Shown: in pieces, positions 22,759 to 32,759 of the stretch
How positions within the stretch are numbered: the first letter of the stretch is position 1
Layout of the letters: the number at the start of each line of letters is the position of its first letter
Assembly (NCBI GenBank): GCA_026122225.1
Contig: JANEZZ010000807.1
Span: 992,001 to 1,056,000, forward strand
Direction: 5' to 3'
From: Heloderma charlesbogerti
Taxonomy: Eukaryota > Chordata > Lepidosauria > Squamata > Helodermatidae
Length of the DNA: 64,000 nt
Notes under the pieces: model-generated
What the model was told of the DNA's origin: nothing
What the model saw: only the letters and a program-made list of their open reading frames with translations
The model's database searches: none
Position numbers and translations under genes: made by a program

Positions 22759-23630
22759 TCATCGGCACCACCTTCGTAGCCAGTCATTCACCCAGAGTAT
22801 TTTTCGTTCCCTTTCTATCCCTCTTCTAACTACTGGAAGGATGGATGAGAAAACTATCTGGGCCCCAAAGTTCTTGAGTTTCCTTCCCAAAGCTTCAAAG
22901 TCTGACGTGATCTCTTCATAGCTCCGCTTGGCAGTATCATTTGTTCCCGCATGGATGAGAAGAAAGGGATACCTGTCAGTGGGCTTTATGAGCGCAGGCA
23001 ACCTTTCAGTCACGTCTCTAATCTGTCCTCCCGGGAGACAACATACCTGGCGAGTCCTCGGGTCTTCGCGACATACTTGGGTCTCGATCCCACGCAGCTC
23101 CCACTACTACCACTCTTCTTCTTCTTGTAGGCCTGGGTTTCATCGCCTCTGTTTGACTGACCTTTAGCCTCTTGCTCACTCTCATGCAGGTTCCCCTGTG
23201 ATACTTCCTCTGCAGGCTGTCCTCCAGTCTCATCCGCAAGTACCTGGAATCGATTCCACAGCTCCACTGCTTCCACTGGTGCAGAGTGGCGTCTAGTTCT
23301 TCTTCTCCTAACTGTCACCCTTTTCCAAGGAGTATCCTCTATTCCATTTTTCTTCACCTCAGCATTTCCCACTGCCTCATCTTGCTGTTGCTCTTCAAGC
23401 TTCTGGTCTGCCCTTTGCTGCTGTAGTTCCCCCCTTCTGTCCAAGAACTCTTCAGGTTCTCTTATTCCCCGGAGGGTCGACAGTCGCCGCTCCAGTCTAC
23501 TTACTTTTTCCTCCAGCAGCGTGATCAACTTGCACTTGTTGCAGGTGTAGGCCATGTTGTTCTCAGGCAAGAAAACAAACATGGCACACACCTTTCAGGT
23601 CACCACCACTGGAGAGTCCTGTCCTTCCAT
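22759..23630 (-). pseudogene. CR1 ORF1 in copy B, inactivated esterase
   Basis: The N-terminal part (23010-23591) has the second cysteine pair 'CNKCKLITLLEEKV' and a coiled coil rich in Glu and Gln. The C-terminal part (22759-23013) has the esterase word 'LLIHAGTNDTAKRSYEE'. Compared with the intact copy C, there is a TGC to TGA change at 23595-23597 that replaces the first finger cysteine by a stop. There is also a short deletion at about 23098 that removes the nucleophile Ser of 'VVGDSLLRG' and shifts the frame. The TND block survives. The protein cannot be made whole. Confidence 0.88.
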
Positions 23631-23993
23631 AGCGTCTTTTCCCTTTTTGTGTCTAGCTTTGTGATTGTTCTAGACTAGCCTGTGCCTGCTCCTCTACTCA
23701 GTAGAGGTTAAAAGCAGAGTCCCACTGGTGTGAAAGTGTGTGTTACAAGACAAATAAATGGAAAAAAGTTAGTTAAAATAAAAAATAAAAATAATTACAA
23801 AAAATGTTAGGGGCCTCCCCCTTGACCTCCCCTGCCGAACTCCCCTGGCCAACTCCTGTTTGCTCCCCCTGCTCGCTCGCTCTGGTCGCTCGCTCTCTGG
23901 GAGCTTGCCTGCTTCTGTAGTCCCTGGACCAGCTGGAGCAGCTTCCTCTGCTCTGCTCTGCTCTGCTCAGCTGGGAGGCAGGAAACGAGACAG

Positions 23994-24047
23994 CACTAGA
24001 CTTAAACTAGACTTAAACTAGACTAGAAACTAGACTTAAACTAGGCG
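23994..24047. repeat. Tandem array of 'ACTAGACTTAA' units
   Basis: Four to five imperfect copies of an 11-13-bp unit 'ACTAGACTTAA' lie end to end at the outer (5') limit of CR1 copy B. Copy C lacks this array at the matching place. It could be a target-site microsatellite or 5' junction slippage. Confidence 0.75.
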
Positions 24048-24314
24048 GCTGCAGCCAGGGTTCCTGACACTCGGATGCTTCTGGGTGTCGAGACGTTCTG
24101 TTGCTGTCTCGATTCAAGCCAGCCAGCTTGAAAGCCAGTGCTACACCAGGGGCCCAGCTAGTGGTGTCATGCCTGCACCTGCCTTCGCCACATGTTGCCA
24201 GATTTGGCTTCTCAAGTTCAGCCCTTTCCATCCCTTTTTACAGAAGCACCTTGGGATCATTTGCACCCATTTTTCTTTCCCATTTTATCATCCTGCCTGA
24301 ACCCATGCTCTCTC

Positions 24315-25676
24315 TGTCATGGACTATTTTAATTTCCCATGGCTTTCTGATCACTTGGAGGACCATGCTGATAACCTGCCTGATTTGAGTAAGTTACTGG
24401 TGCAGCCTTCCTCCCCTTTTGTCCCTGTCCTTCATGCCTAACAGCAGTTCTGCCCTCTTGGCCCCTTCCACCAGCTGTGCAAGTGGGACTGTCATCAGGT
24501 CCTATTTTTTGATCAAGTAACTTCCTTCAATGGAAACGTTGCAGACATAATATGCTTTGACTGCAGCCAGGTGTTTGGCAGAGTGCCCCATGACGTCCTC
24601 ACTAACAAGCTTGTTAAGTGTGGGTTGGGTGGCATTACTACTAGGTGGAGCCACAGCTGGCTGGAGAACCGTACTCGGAGTGTGCTCGTCAGTGGGTCTT
24701 CATCAGGCAGAAGGGCGGTATCACGCGGGGTGTTGTAGGGCTTGGTCCTGGGCCCTGTACAATTCCACATCTTTATTCATGACTTGGAGGAAAAGGTGGG
24801 GGGAATGCTTATCAAACTTGCAGATGACATAGAATTGGATGGGTTAGCTAGCACCTTAGAAGACAAAAACAAAATTCAAAATGACCTTCAGGTCAGAAGA
24901 CTGGGCAGAAAATAACAGAATGAAATTCAACAGAGACAATTGCAAAGTTCTTCATTTAGGAAAGAGAAATCAAAGGCACAGTTATGAGATGGGGGATACC
25001 TGGCTTGACAGCAGTACATGTGAAAAGGATTTGGGGGCTGTAGTCAATCACAAGCTGAATAAGAGTTAGCAGTGTGATGTGGCTGCAAAAAAGGCAAATG
25101 CAATTCTAAGCTGCATCAATAAATGTATAGTTTCAAAATTCATGGGAAGTAATAGCCCCACTGGACTATGCTGGTCAGACCTCGAACACTCTGTCCAGTT
25201 CTGGACACCACACTTTAAGAAGGTTTCAGATAAATTGGAACAAGTTCAGAGAAGGGCAACAAAGAGAATCAGGGGACTAGAAACTAAGTCCTACAAGGAA
25301 AGATTGAAGGATCTAGGTATGTTTAACCTTGAGAAGAGGAGGGGGGATAGAGTTTTGTGACACAGAAGAGGGCCACAACCTGTTCTCCAGCTTCCAATAC
25401 TGTCAGACACGAAATAACAGAAATCTGTGTTCCTGTAATTTAACACTTAAGTTACAGGAAAACAGGTTTTGGTTGAATATCAGGAGAACTTCCTAACAGA
25501 GCAGTCAGACAATGGAACCAATGGCCTAGGGAGGTGGGGGGCTCTCCGTCGCTGGAGGTCTTCAAGCAGAGACTGGACAGCCATCTGGCAGGGATGCTTC
25601 AAACAGGATTCCTGCACTGAGCAGGGCACTGGACTGGATGGCCTAAATGGGCCCTCCCGAGTCTAGGATTCTATGA
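24315..25676 (+). mobile_element. CR1 LINE copy E, old
   Basis: Sense CR1 with weak similarity to the A-C subfamily. An endonuclease word ('VMDYFNFPW', near 24318) is followed by RT and tail sequence ending with 'GAGTCTAGGATTCTATG' at about 25676. The protein is more diverged than in copies A-D, suggesting an older insertion. The left boundary is uncertain. Confidence 0.75.
24557..25360 (+). pseudogene. CR1 ORF2 remnant in copy E
   Basis: Frames at 24557-24832, 24881-25069 and 25079-25360 carry RT words 'VLTNKLVKCGLGG', 'IFIHDLEEKVGGMLIKLADD', 'WAENNRMKFNRDNCKVLHLG', 'TCEKDLGAVVNHKLNKS' and 'QRRATKRIRGLETKSYKERL'. The catalytic motif reads 'LADDIE' where FADDTK is expected. Internal stops separate the frames. 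It is the diverged counterpart of the ORF2 C-terminal half seen in copy B. Confidence 0.75.
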
Positions 25677-25679
25677 ACT

Positions 25680-26860
25680 AACGTAAGGTTCAGTTCAGAA
25701 AAAAAAACTGGGCTGGACTGGGGCAGGTGTGTCTGGAAGGGTGTTGGCCCACCCCTGGAAATGAAACATTCTGCCACCCGGGCAAGGCCTGTGGGTGTGG
25801 CGAGGAGGGGGCAGATGGCCTAGGAGTTTTTGGTGAGTCCAGGCATGGGGTGAGGGGGAGCTCATCTTACAACTGTATACTGAAGGTGTGCCACTACAAA
25901 TGCCCCTGGCTTGGGGCTGGGCTGGGGAGACAACCATGGGCTTTGGCTTTCTGGAAACTGCCCTGAAAAAATCTATTTTTTTGAATGGCCAGGCTGGCTT
26001 TTCTCTGTTCAGCTGGCGCCTCTCCTCGCGCAGGTTGCCATGGGGATGTCAGGCGCAAAGTGCTGCCCTGTAGGTTGCCTAGGAGACCATTGCCAGCAGA
26101 AAGTGGCAGGTGAACCTTAGCCAAAGGGCCGGGCACCAACCTATCCGTTTATATCTTTCCTCTCACAAATACAAAATGGTGGCCAAGTGGCCACTTCCCG
26201 TTGTGGCTAAGATGGGCTGAGGTGAGGCTGCAGTGTCCGTCCACCGATGAGCTGCTGTCCTAAGAGACGGTAAGATAGGTGTGGGTTCCCTGGCGGAGTT
26301 TATTCCTTTCATTTTATTTATTTACTGTGTGGCTCATGGCTCGAAAGTCCAGTGAGAACGACAATAGTGCAGGAGGAACGAGAGAGATTTAGGGGCAGGG
26401 GTGGGGGTGGGCTGGAGGGTGTTGCCCCTTCTACTCCAGAAGGGCCACCAAAAAAGGGCGGGGTCCCTCCGCCCCCCCCCAGGCTGTGGCCCCAGGTCCC
26501 CAGCAGCACAGAGCCAGCCACACACATGTTGTGCCCTGCCCCACACCTGACAGATTTGGGAGCACAGGCAGATGAGCAACCATTCTCAGTCAACCTGTTT
26601 TTGGTCACTTGCATTTAAATCCAACCCTAGGATTTCAGGGCAGATCACAACTTCCTAAAAAGCTCCTCTACCTTCATTTGTACTCTGCTCCCACCATCAA
26701 AGGGGAAGACCCAGGTCCAATAACCCACCCTTTCCTAACCCTTCCTAAAGCTAATCTCTTCCACAGATTTATATACAATACAAATTCCCCACCAAACCCT
26801 CTCCTAGGTTTTAATTGCTAAAATTGTGGCAATTAAACACCCTCCACTTGGTAAAACCAT
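25680..26860. other. Intergenic, no gene recognised
   Basis: GC-rich in parts (26380-26520 has G- and C-runs). Open frames exist but their products look like compositional noise. No repeat family recognised. Confidence 0.45.
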
Positions 26861-28395
26861 AGGACATAGAATCATAGAATAGTAGGGTTGAAAGGGGCCT
26901 ACAACACCATCGAGTCCAGCCCGCTGCTCAATGGAGGAATCCAAGTCAGAGCATCCCTGACAGATGGCTGTCCAGCCTCGTCTTGAAGGCCACCAGTGTG
27001 GGAGAGCCCACCGCCTCCCCAGGTCATTGGTTCCATTGTCGTATTGCTCTAACAGTCAGGACGTTTTTCCTGATGTTCAGCTGGAATCTGGCTTCCCGTA
27101 ACTTGAGCCCAATATTCCGTGTCCTGCACTCTGGGATGATCAAGAAGAGATCCTGGCCTTCTTCTCTGGGACAACCTTTCAAGTACTTGAAGAGTGCTAT
27201 CATATCTCCCCTCAGTCTTCTCAAGGCTAAACATGCGCAGTTCTTTCCGTCTCTCTTCATAGGGCTTTGTTTCCAGTCCCCTGATCATCTTTGTTGCCCT
27301 CCTCTGAACCCTCTCCAGTTTGTCTGCATCCTTCTTAAAGTGTGGTGCCCAGAACTGGACACAGTACTCCAGATGAAGCCTAACCAGTGCTGAGTAGAGG
27401 GGAACTAGTACTTCCCAGGATTTGGAAGCTATGCTTCTATGAATGCAGCCCAAAATAGCATTGGCCTTTTTTGCAGCCACATCACATTGTTGGCTCATAT
27501 TCAGCCTGTGATCGACAACAATTCCAAGATCCTTCTCGCTTGTAGTGTTGTTGAGCCACATATTCCCCATCTTGTACCTGTGCATTTGGTTTCTTTTTCC
27601 TAGGTGCAGACTTTGGCATTTATCCCTATTAAATGTCATTCTGTTGTTTTCTGCCCAGCGCTCCAGTCTATCCAGATCACTTTGAATTTTGTTTCAGTCT
27701 TCCAAAGTATTAGCTATCCCGCCCAATTTTGTGTCATCTGCAAATCTGATCAGCATTCCCTGCACCTCCTCCTCCAAGTCATTAATAAAAATGTTGAAGA
27801 GCACTAGGCCCAGGACTGAGCCCTGCGGTATCCTGCTCGTTACCTCTCCCCAGTTTGAGAAGGGCCCATTGATAAGCACTCTTTGAGTCCAGTTCTGTAG
27901 CCAACTGTGGATCCACTGGATCGTTGTTTCATCTAGCCCACTTTGAGCTAGTTTGCTCATCAGGATATTGTGGGGCACTTTGTCGAAAGCTTTGCTGAAG
28001 TTGAGGTATATTATGCGTACAACATTCCCACGGTCCACAAGGGAGGTGACTTGATCCAAAAATGAGATCAGATTCATCTGGCAGGACTTGTTCTTGACAA
28101 ATCCATGTTGGCTTCGAGTAATCACGGCATTGTTTTCAAGGTGCTTACAGATGGATTGCTTTATCATCTGCTCCAGAATTTTCCCAGGGATTGATGTCAG
28201 ACTGACTGGTCTGTAGTTCCCAGGTTCCTCCTTTTTACCCTTTTTGAAGATAGGGACAATATTCGCCCTCCTCCAGTCATCTGGCTCTTCACCTGTCCTC
28301 CATGATTTCTCAAAGAGAATAGACAGCGGTTCTGAGAGTTCTTCTGCCAGTTCCTTTATTACTCTAGGATGCAGCTCATCTGGCCCTGGAGATTT

Positions 28396-29537
28396 ATTTT
28401 ATTTATTTATTATTTTTATTTATTATTAAATTTATTAATCGCCCATCTGGCTGGTCACCCAGCCACTCTGGGCGATGTACAAAGCATATAATAAAACAGT
28501 TTAAAACAATAAAATTCTACAGTAAAAACATTTTCTAAAATACCCTAACCCACCCCAAATGCCTGCCTGAACAACCATGTTTTTAATGCACGAAAGAAGC
28601 TCATTAAAGAGGGGTCATGGCGGAGTTCCCTAGGGAGGGAGTTCCACAGAGTGGGGGCCACCACAGAAAAGGCCCTCTCCCTCGTCCCCACCAGTCTAGC
28701 TGTCCTGGCTGATGGGACAGAGAGAAGGCCATCCGAGGCTGATCTTGTTAAGCGGCCTATCTGGTGCTACTGGAGACGCTCCTTAAGATAGGCTGGGCCG
28801 GAACCATATAGGGTTTTAAAGGTCAAAACCAACACCTTGAATTTGGCCTGGAAAACAACTGGTAACCAGTGCAACTCCTTCAACACTGGAGTGATGTGAT
28901 CTCGCTGGCGGCTGCCTTTAATCAGGCGAGCTGCCATGTTCTGTACCAGCTCCAGCTTCCGAACTGTCTTCAAGGGTAACCCCACGTAGAGCGCATTACA
29001 GTAGTCTAAATGAGAGGAGACCAGGGCATGTACTACCAATGGGAGCAGATGGTCGGGAAGGAAGGGGCGCAGCCGCCGTATCAGATGGAGTTGATACAGT
29101 GCTGTCCGGCTCACAGCTGACACCTAAGTCTCCATGGACAGCTGGGAGTTCAAAATGACCCCCAAGCTGCGGACCTGGTCTTTCAAGGGTAGCCGTACCC
29201 CATTCAACACCAGGTCAACATCCCCCAGCCTCCTCTTGTCTCCCACCAAAAGTACCTCGGTCTTGTCAGGGTTCAGCTTCAGCTTATTCCACCCCATCCA
29301 GCCACTCACCGTCTCCAGACATTTGGACAGGGATCCTACGGCCAACCTTGGTGAAGATTTGAATGAGAGGTAGAGCTGCGTGTCATCCGCATATTGATGA
29401 CACCGCACCCCAAACCTCCTGCTGATAGCCCCCAGCGGCTTCCCATAGATATTAAATAGCATCGGGGAGAGGATGGAACCCTGTGGCACCCCACAAGTGA
29501 GTGGCCACGGGTCCAAAACTTCCTCTCCCAGTGCTAT
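28396..29537 (-). mobile_element. L2 LINE copy 4, nested in CR1 copy C
   Basis: In element orientation it begins near 29537 in the RT palm and ends at 28396 with an ATTT-rich tail. The tail is preceded by the 3' UTR word 'CATCGCCCAGAGTGGCTGGG' near 28465. Host CR1 sequence stops after '...CCTGGAGATTT' at 28395 and resumes at about 29603, so the L2 inserted into an existing CR1. There is no clear target-site duplication, as is usual for this clade. The junction at 29538-29620 is rearranged. Confidence 0.9.
28767..29537 (-). pseudogene. L2 reverse transcriptase remnant in nested copy
   Basis: The frame 29124-29537 carries 'EVLDPWPLTCGVPQGSILSP', 'MLFNIYGKPLGAISRRFGV', the catalytic 'HQYADDTQLYLSF' and 'NKLKLNPDKTEVLLVGDKR'. 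After a stop near 29124 the frame continues at 28767-29123 with 'LHLIRRLRPFLPDHLLPLVV', 'SSHLDYCNALYVGLPLKTV' and 'VFQAKFKVLVLTFKTLYGSG'. RT motifs are intact and only one stop separates the two pieces, so this L2 is younger than copies 1-3. The open frame runs past the junction into inverted host sequence, which is an accident of the rearrangement. Confidence 0.85.
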
Positions 29538-29620
29538 TTTGAACTCAAAGAGTTCAAAATTGAGTTTTTTGAACTCAAAGAGTTCAAATTCTTTGAATGA
29601 GAATTTGAACTCATTCAAAG
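29538..29620. repeat. Stacked inverted repeats at the L2-CR1 junction
   Basis: A 21-bp palindrome with 9-bp arms 'TTTGAACTC' and a 3-nt centre lies at 29538-29558. The same palindrome recurs at 29568-29588. A third dyad pairs 'CTTTGAATGAG' (29591-29601) with 'CTCATTCAAAG' (29610-29620). All these words are copies, direct or inverted, of the host CR1 sequence just beyond the junction ('GATTTGAACTCATTCAAAG'), as seen uninterrupted in copy B near 21165-21185. Confidence 0.92.
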
Positions 29621-31048
29621 TAATTCGGTATTCCTTGACCATATGCCTATTGATCCCAATATATAATATCAAGCTGCAATCCTGCCCCTTCAGCCTATAC
29701 TTCGCCTTTGCCAGGGATGTCATAGACCCTCTTTTGGGAGAAGATTGAGCCAAAGTAGGAATTGAGCACCTCTGCCTTTTCTTTGTCATCTGTTATCGTT
29801 TTGCCATCCTTATTTAATAGCTGAAGAACCATTGCTTTCCTCTGCTTTTTACTATACACATAGCTGAAGAAAGCCTTTTTGTTGTTTTTAGCATCCCTTG
29901 CTAACCTCAGCTCGTTCTCAGCTTTAGCCTTCCTGACGCCATCCCTGCAATTCTGTGCTACCTGCCTGTACTCTTCCTTTGTTGCTTGACCTTCTTTCCA
30001 CTTCCAATATGTGTCCTTTTTTGTTTTCAGGTCATGTCTAAGCTTTCTGTGAAGCCACATTGACTTCTTCTGTTGTCTTCCACCTTTTCTTCTTGTTGGA
30101 ATTGTTTGTAATTGTGCCTTGAGAATTTCCCTTTTTAAAAGCTCCCAACCATCTTGGACCCCTTTTCTCGTTAAAGCCGCTTGCCATGGGACCTTACTGA
30201 TCATTGTTCTGAGTTTATGAAAATCAGCTTTCCTAAAATCCAGGGTACGCGTTTGACTACACTCGGCTTTTGCTTCCCTTAGAACCAAGAACTCAAGTAT
30301 AACATGGTCGCTTTCTCCCAGAGTTCCTATAACTGCTACTTTATCCACTAAGTCATCTCTGTTAGTTAGGATCAAGTCAAGGATAGCCAATCCTCTAGTT
30401 CCTTCCTCTACTTTCTGTAGGAGGAAGTAATCCGCCACACAAGTCAGGAATTTCCCGGAGGGGCCATGTTTTGCAGAATTTGTCTCCCAACAAATATCGG
30501 GGAAATTGAAGTCCCCCATTACTACTACATCATGCTTCCTTGAAACGTCGGCTATTTGCTTTTCAAAAGTTTCGTCCTCGTCTTCTCCTTGGTTGGGTGG
30601 CCAGTAGTAGACTCCGACCACCAGGTTCTTTTATTCTTTGCTCCATTTATTTTGATCCAGATGCTCTCGATGGGGCTACCAGGCTCATCCTCCTGTATTT
30701 CTGTGCAGAAATATGTCTTTTTCACATACAGTGCAACCCCACCTCCCTTTCTGTTCCTCCTGTTCTTTTTGAACAAGTTATATCCTTCAAGTGCTGTATT
30801 CCAGTCATGAGAGTCATCCCACCAAGTCTCAGTTATACCTATCAAGTCATAATTTTCCTCTTGTAGTAAGAGTTCAAGTTCGTTCTGTTCGTTTCCCATA
30901 CTCTGGACATTAGTATATAGACATCGAAGACCATGTGCTTCATAGTCTGGCTTTCTTCCTACATGTGTCTGAAGACTATTATTGGGCACTCTTAGAGCTG
31001 TTCTCTCCGTTGCGGTGCATGAGCCTAGGTCCAATGTTACTTCCAACT

Positions 31049-32098
31049 TTACATCTCCTTTCCCCGAAGGATTGAGTTTAAAGCCCTCCTGATGAAGTTC
31101 TTCATGCTGTGGCCAAACACATTCTTCTCAGCCTTTGTGAGGTGCAACCTGTCCCTTGCCAACAGCCCATCTTCCAGGAAGTATAGCCCGTGGCCCCAGA
31201 ATCCAAACCTTTTGCGCCAGCACCACCTTCGTAGCCAGTCATTCACCCGGAGTATTTTTCTTTCCCTTTCTCTCCCTCTTCTAACTACTGGAAGGATGGA
31301 TGAGAAAACTATCTGGGCCCCAAAGTTCTTGAGTTTCCTTCCCAAAGCTTCGAAGTCTGATGTAATTTCTTCGTAGCTCCGCTTGGCGATATCATTTCTT
31401 CCCACATGGATGAGAAGAAATGGATACCTATCAGTGGGCTTTATGAGTGCAGGCAACCTTTCAGCGTCGTCTCTAATCTGTCCTCCTGGGAGACAACATA
31501 CCTGGTAAGTCCACGGGTCTTCACGACATACTTGGGTCTCGATCCCACGCAGCAAGGAGTCTCCCACTACTGCTACTCTTCTCTTCTTATTGTTGTAGGC
31601 CTGGGTTTCATCACCTCTGCTTGACTGACCTTCAGCCTCTTGCTCACTCTCATGCAGGTTCCCCTGTAATTCTTCCTCTGCAGGCTGTCCTCCAGTCTCA
31701 TCCTCAAGTACCTGGAATCGGTTCCACAGCTCCACTGCTTCCACTGGTGCAGAGTGGCATCTAGTTCTTCTTCTAACTGTCACCCTTTTCCAACGAGTAT
31801 CCTCTATTGCATTTTTCCTCACCTCAGCATTTCCCACTTCTGCCTCATCTTGCTGTTGCTCTTCAAGCTTCTGGTCTTCACTTTGCTGCTGTAGTTCCCC
31901 CATTCTGTCCAAGAACTCTTCGTGTTCTCGTATTCCCTGGAGGGTTGACAGTTGCCGCTCCAGTCCTCTTACTTTTTCATCCAGCAGTGTGACCAACTTG
32001 CACTTGTTGCAGGTGTAGGCCATGTTGTTCTCAGGCAAGAAAACAAACATTGCACACTCCTTGCAGGTCACCACCACTGGAGAGTCTTGTCCTTCCAT
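31049..32098 (-). CDS. CR1 ORF1 protein, intact (zinc finger, coiled coil, esterase)
   Basis: An uninterrupted 349-codon frame. Residues 12-38 have the paired cysteines 'CKEC' and 'CNKC' of the N-terminal finger. Residues about 40-85 look like a coiled coil ('LDEKVRGLERQLSTLQGI'). The C-terminal half is the SGNH-type esterase with 'RVAVVGDSLLRGIETQV' (nucleophile Ser), 'FLLIHVGRNDIAKRSYEE' and 'LLARDRLHLTKAEKNVF' (Asp and His). The third block is normally G-T-N-D and reads G-R-N-D here, which copy B does not share. In CR1 this protein binds RNA and takes part in retrotransposition. The GC-rich UTR lies just upstream and ORF2 starts just downstream. It is element-encoded, not a host gene. Confidence 0.9.
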   Translation of the reverse strand: MEGQDSPVVVTCKECAMFVFLPENNMAYTCNKCKLVTLLDEKVRGLERQLSTLQGIREHEEFLDRMGELQQQSEDQKLEEQQQDEAEVGNAEVRKNAIEDTRWKRVTVRRRTRCHSAPVEAVELWNRFQVLEDETGGQPAEEELQGNLHESEQEAEGQSSRGDETQAYNNKKRRVAVVGDSLLRGIETQVCREDPWTYQVCCLPGGQIRDDAERLPALIKPTDRYPFLLIHVGRNDIAKRSYEEITSDFEALGRKLKNFGAQIVFSSILPVVRRGRERERKILRVNDWLRRWCWRKRFGFWGHGLYFLEDGLLARDRLHLTKAEKNVFGHSMKNFIRRALNSILRGKEM

Positions 32099-32270
32099 AG
32101 CCTCTTTTCCCTTTTTGTGTCTAGCTTTGTGATTGTTCTAGACTAGCCTGTGCCTGCTCCTCTACTCAGTAGAGGTTAAAAGCAGAGTCCCACTGGTGTG
32201 GAAGTGTGTGTTACAAGAAAAATAATTTTAAAAAATGTTAGGGGCCTCCCCCTTGACCTCCCCTGCCAAA

Positions 32271-32414
32271 CTCCCCTGGCCAACTCCTGTTTGCTCCCCC
32301 TGTTCGCTCACTGTGGTCGCTCGCTCTCTGGGAGCTTGCTTGCTTCTGTAGTCCCTGGACCAGCTGGAGCAGCTTCCTCTGCTCTGCTCTGCTCAGCTGG
32401 GAGGCAGGAAACAG
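32271..32414 (-). repeat. CR1 5' UTR unit, copy 1
   Basis: A unit of about 145 bp, from 'CTCCCCTGGCCAACTCCTG' to 'GCTCAGCTGGGAGGCAGGAA' on the plus strand, with 'TCGCTCGCTCTCTGGGAGC' in between and a (TCTGC)n stretch. It matches 23840-23984 of copy B and 32607-32755. It sits where the element's internal promoter would be. Promoter function is inference. Confidence 0.82.
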
Positions 32415-32606
32415 ACTGAAGCTTCCTGCCCACAGCTGCTGGGAGTACTGAGGCCACACACCCCCAATTCAGTTGGAGCTCTCAGGAGCACCTGGTGAGC
32501 TCACAGCCACTCAGAAGGATAAAGGACAGCCCCCTGGGCTTCCTGCAGCCCACCTACCTCTTTGCCTTTGTCTCCTTTGTCTCCTTTGTCTCTTCTACCA
32601 CTGCAA

Positions 32607-32755
32607 CTCCCCTGGCCAATTCCTGTTTGCTTCCCCTGTTCGCTCACTCTGGTCGCCCGCTCTCTGGGAGCTTGATTGCTTCTGTAGTCCCTGGAGCAGC
32701 TGGAGCAGCTTCCTCTGCTCTGCTCTGCTCTGCTCAGCTGGGAGGCGGGAAACAG
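32607..32755 (-). repeat. CR1 5' UTR unit, extra copy 2
   Basis: Near-copy of 32271-32414 lying a further 190 bp upstream in element orientation, with the same 'GGAGCTTG', 'TAGTCCCTGGA' and '(TCTGC)n' blocks. The intervening 32415-32606 is unrelated and contains a 9-bp 'TCTCCTTTG' repeat at about 32565-32594. A tandem 5' unit suggests either the true full-length 5' end of this subfamily or a second truncated insertion. Confidence 0.8.
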
Positions 32756-32759
32756 GACA

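Larger units (their letters stand above)
19633..24050 (-). mobile_element. CR1 LINE copy B, full-length-like
   Basis: The 3' terminus is at 19633 ('CATAGAATAGAATCATAG'). ORF2 occupies 19885-22594, ORF1 22759-23630, and the 5' UTR extends to about 24050. The UTR includes a CT/GCTCT-rich unit at 23840-23984 and a tandem 'ACTAGACTTAA' array at 23994-24047. By eye it closely matches copy C along its length. Inactivating lesions are spread across both reading frames. Confidence 0.93.
27024..31046 (-). pseudogene. CR1 ORF2 in copy C, interrupted
   Basis: The N-terminal frame 30552-31046 carries the endonuclease: 'LRCLYTNVQSMGNEQNELE', 'LIGITETWWDDSHDWNTA', 'GGGVALYVKKTYF'. About 30625-30630 one base fewer than in copy B moves the frame into 29695-30621 ('VVMGDFNFPDICWETNSAK', 'LGESDHVILEFLVL'). 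After the L2 insertion RT continues at 27694-28167 ('FSKAFDKVPHNILMSK', 'GSVLGLVLFNIFINDLEEEV', 'FADDTKLGG') and 27049-27639 (thumb). The catalytic motifs are present. A single-base frameshift near the start, further small lesions around 27690 and the L2 disable it. Confidence 0.9.
26865..32757 (-). mobile_element. CR1 LINE copy C, nearly complete, with nested L2
   Basis: The 3' terminus is at 26865 ('CATAGAATCATAGAATAG'). ORF2 lies at 27024-31046 and is interrupted by an L2 at 28396-29537. ORF1 at 31049-32098 is open from start to stop. The 5' region holds two copies of a GC/CT-rich unit (32271-32414 and 32607-32755). It is the best-preserved LINE in the window. Removing the L2 leaves sequence that lines up with copy B throughout. 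Confidence 0.93.
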
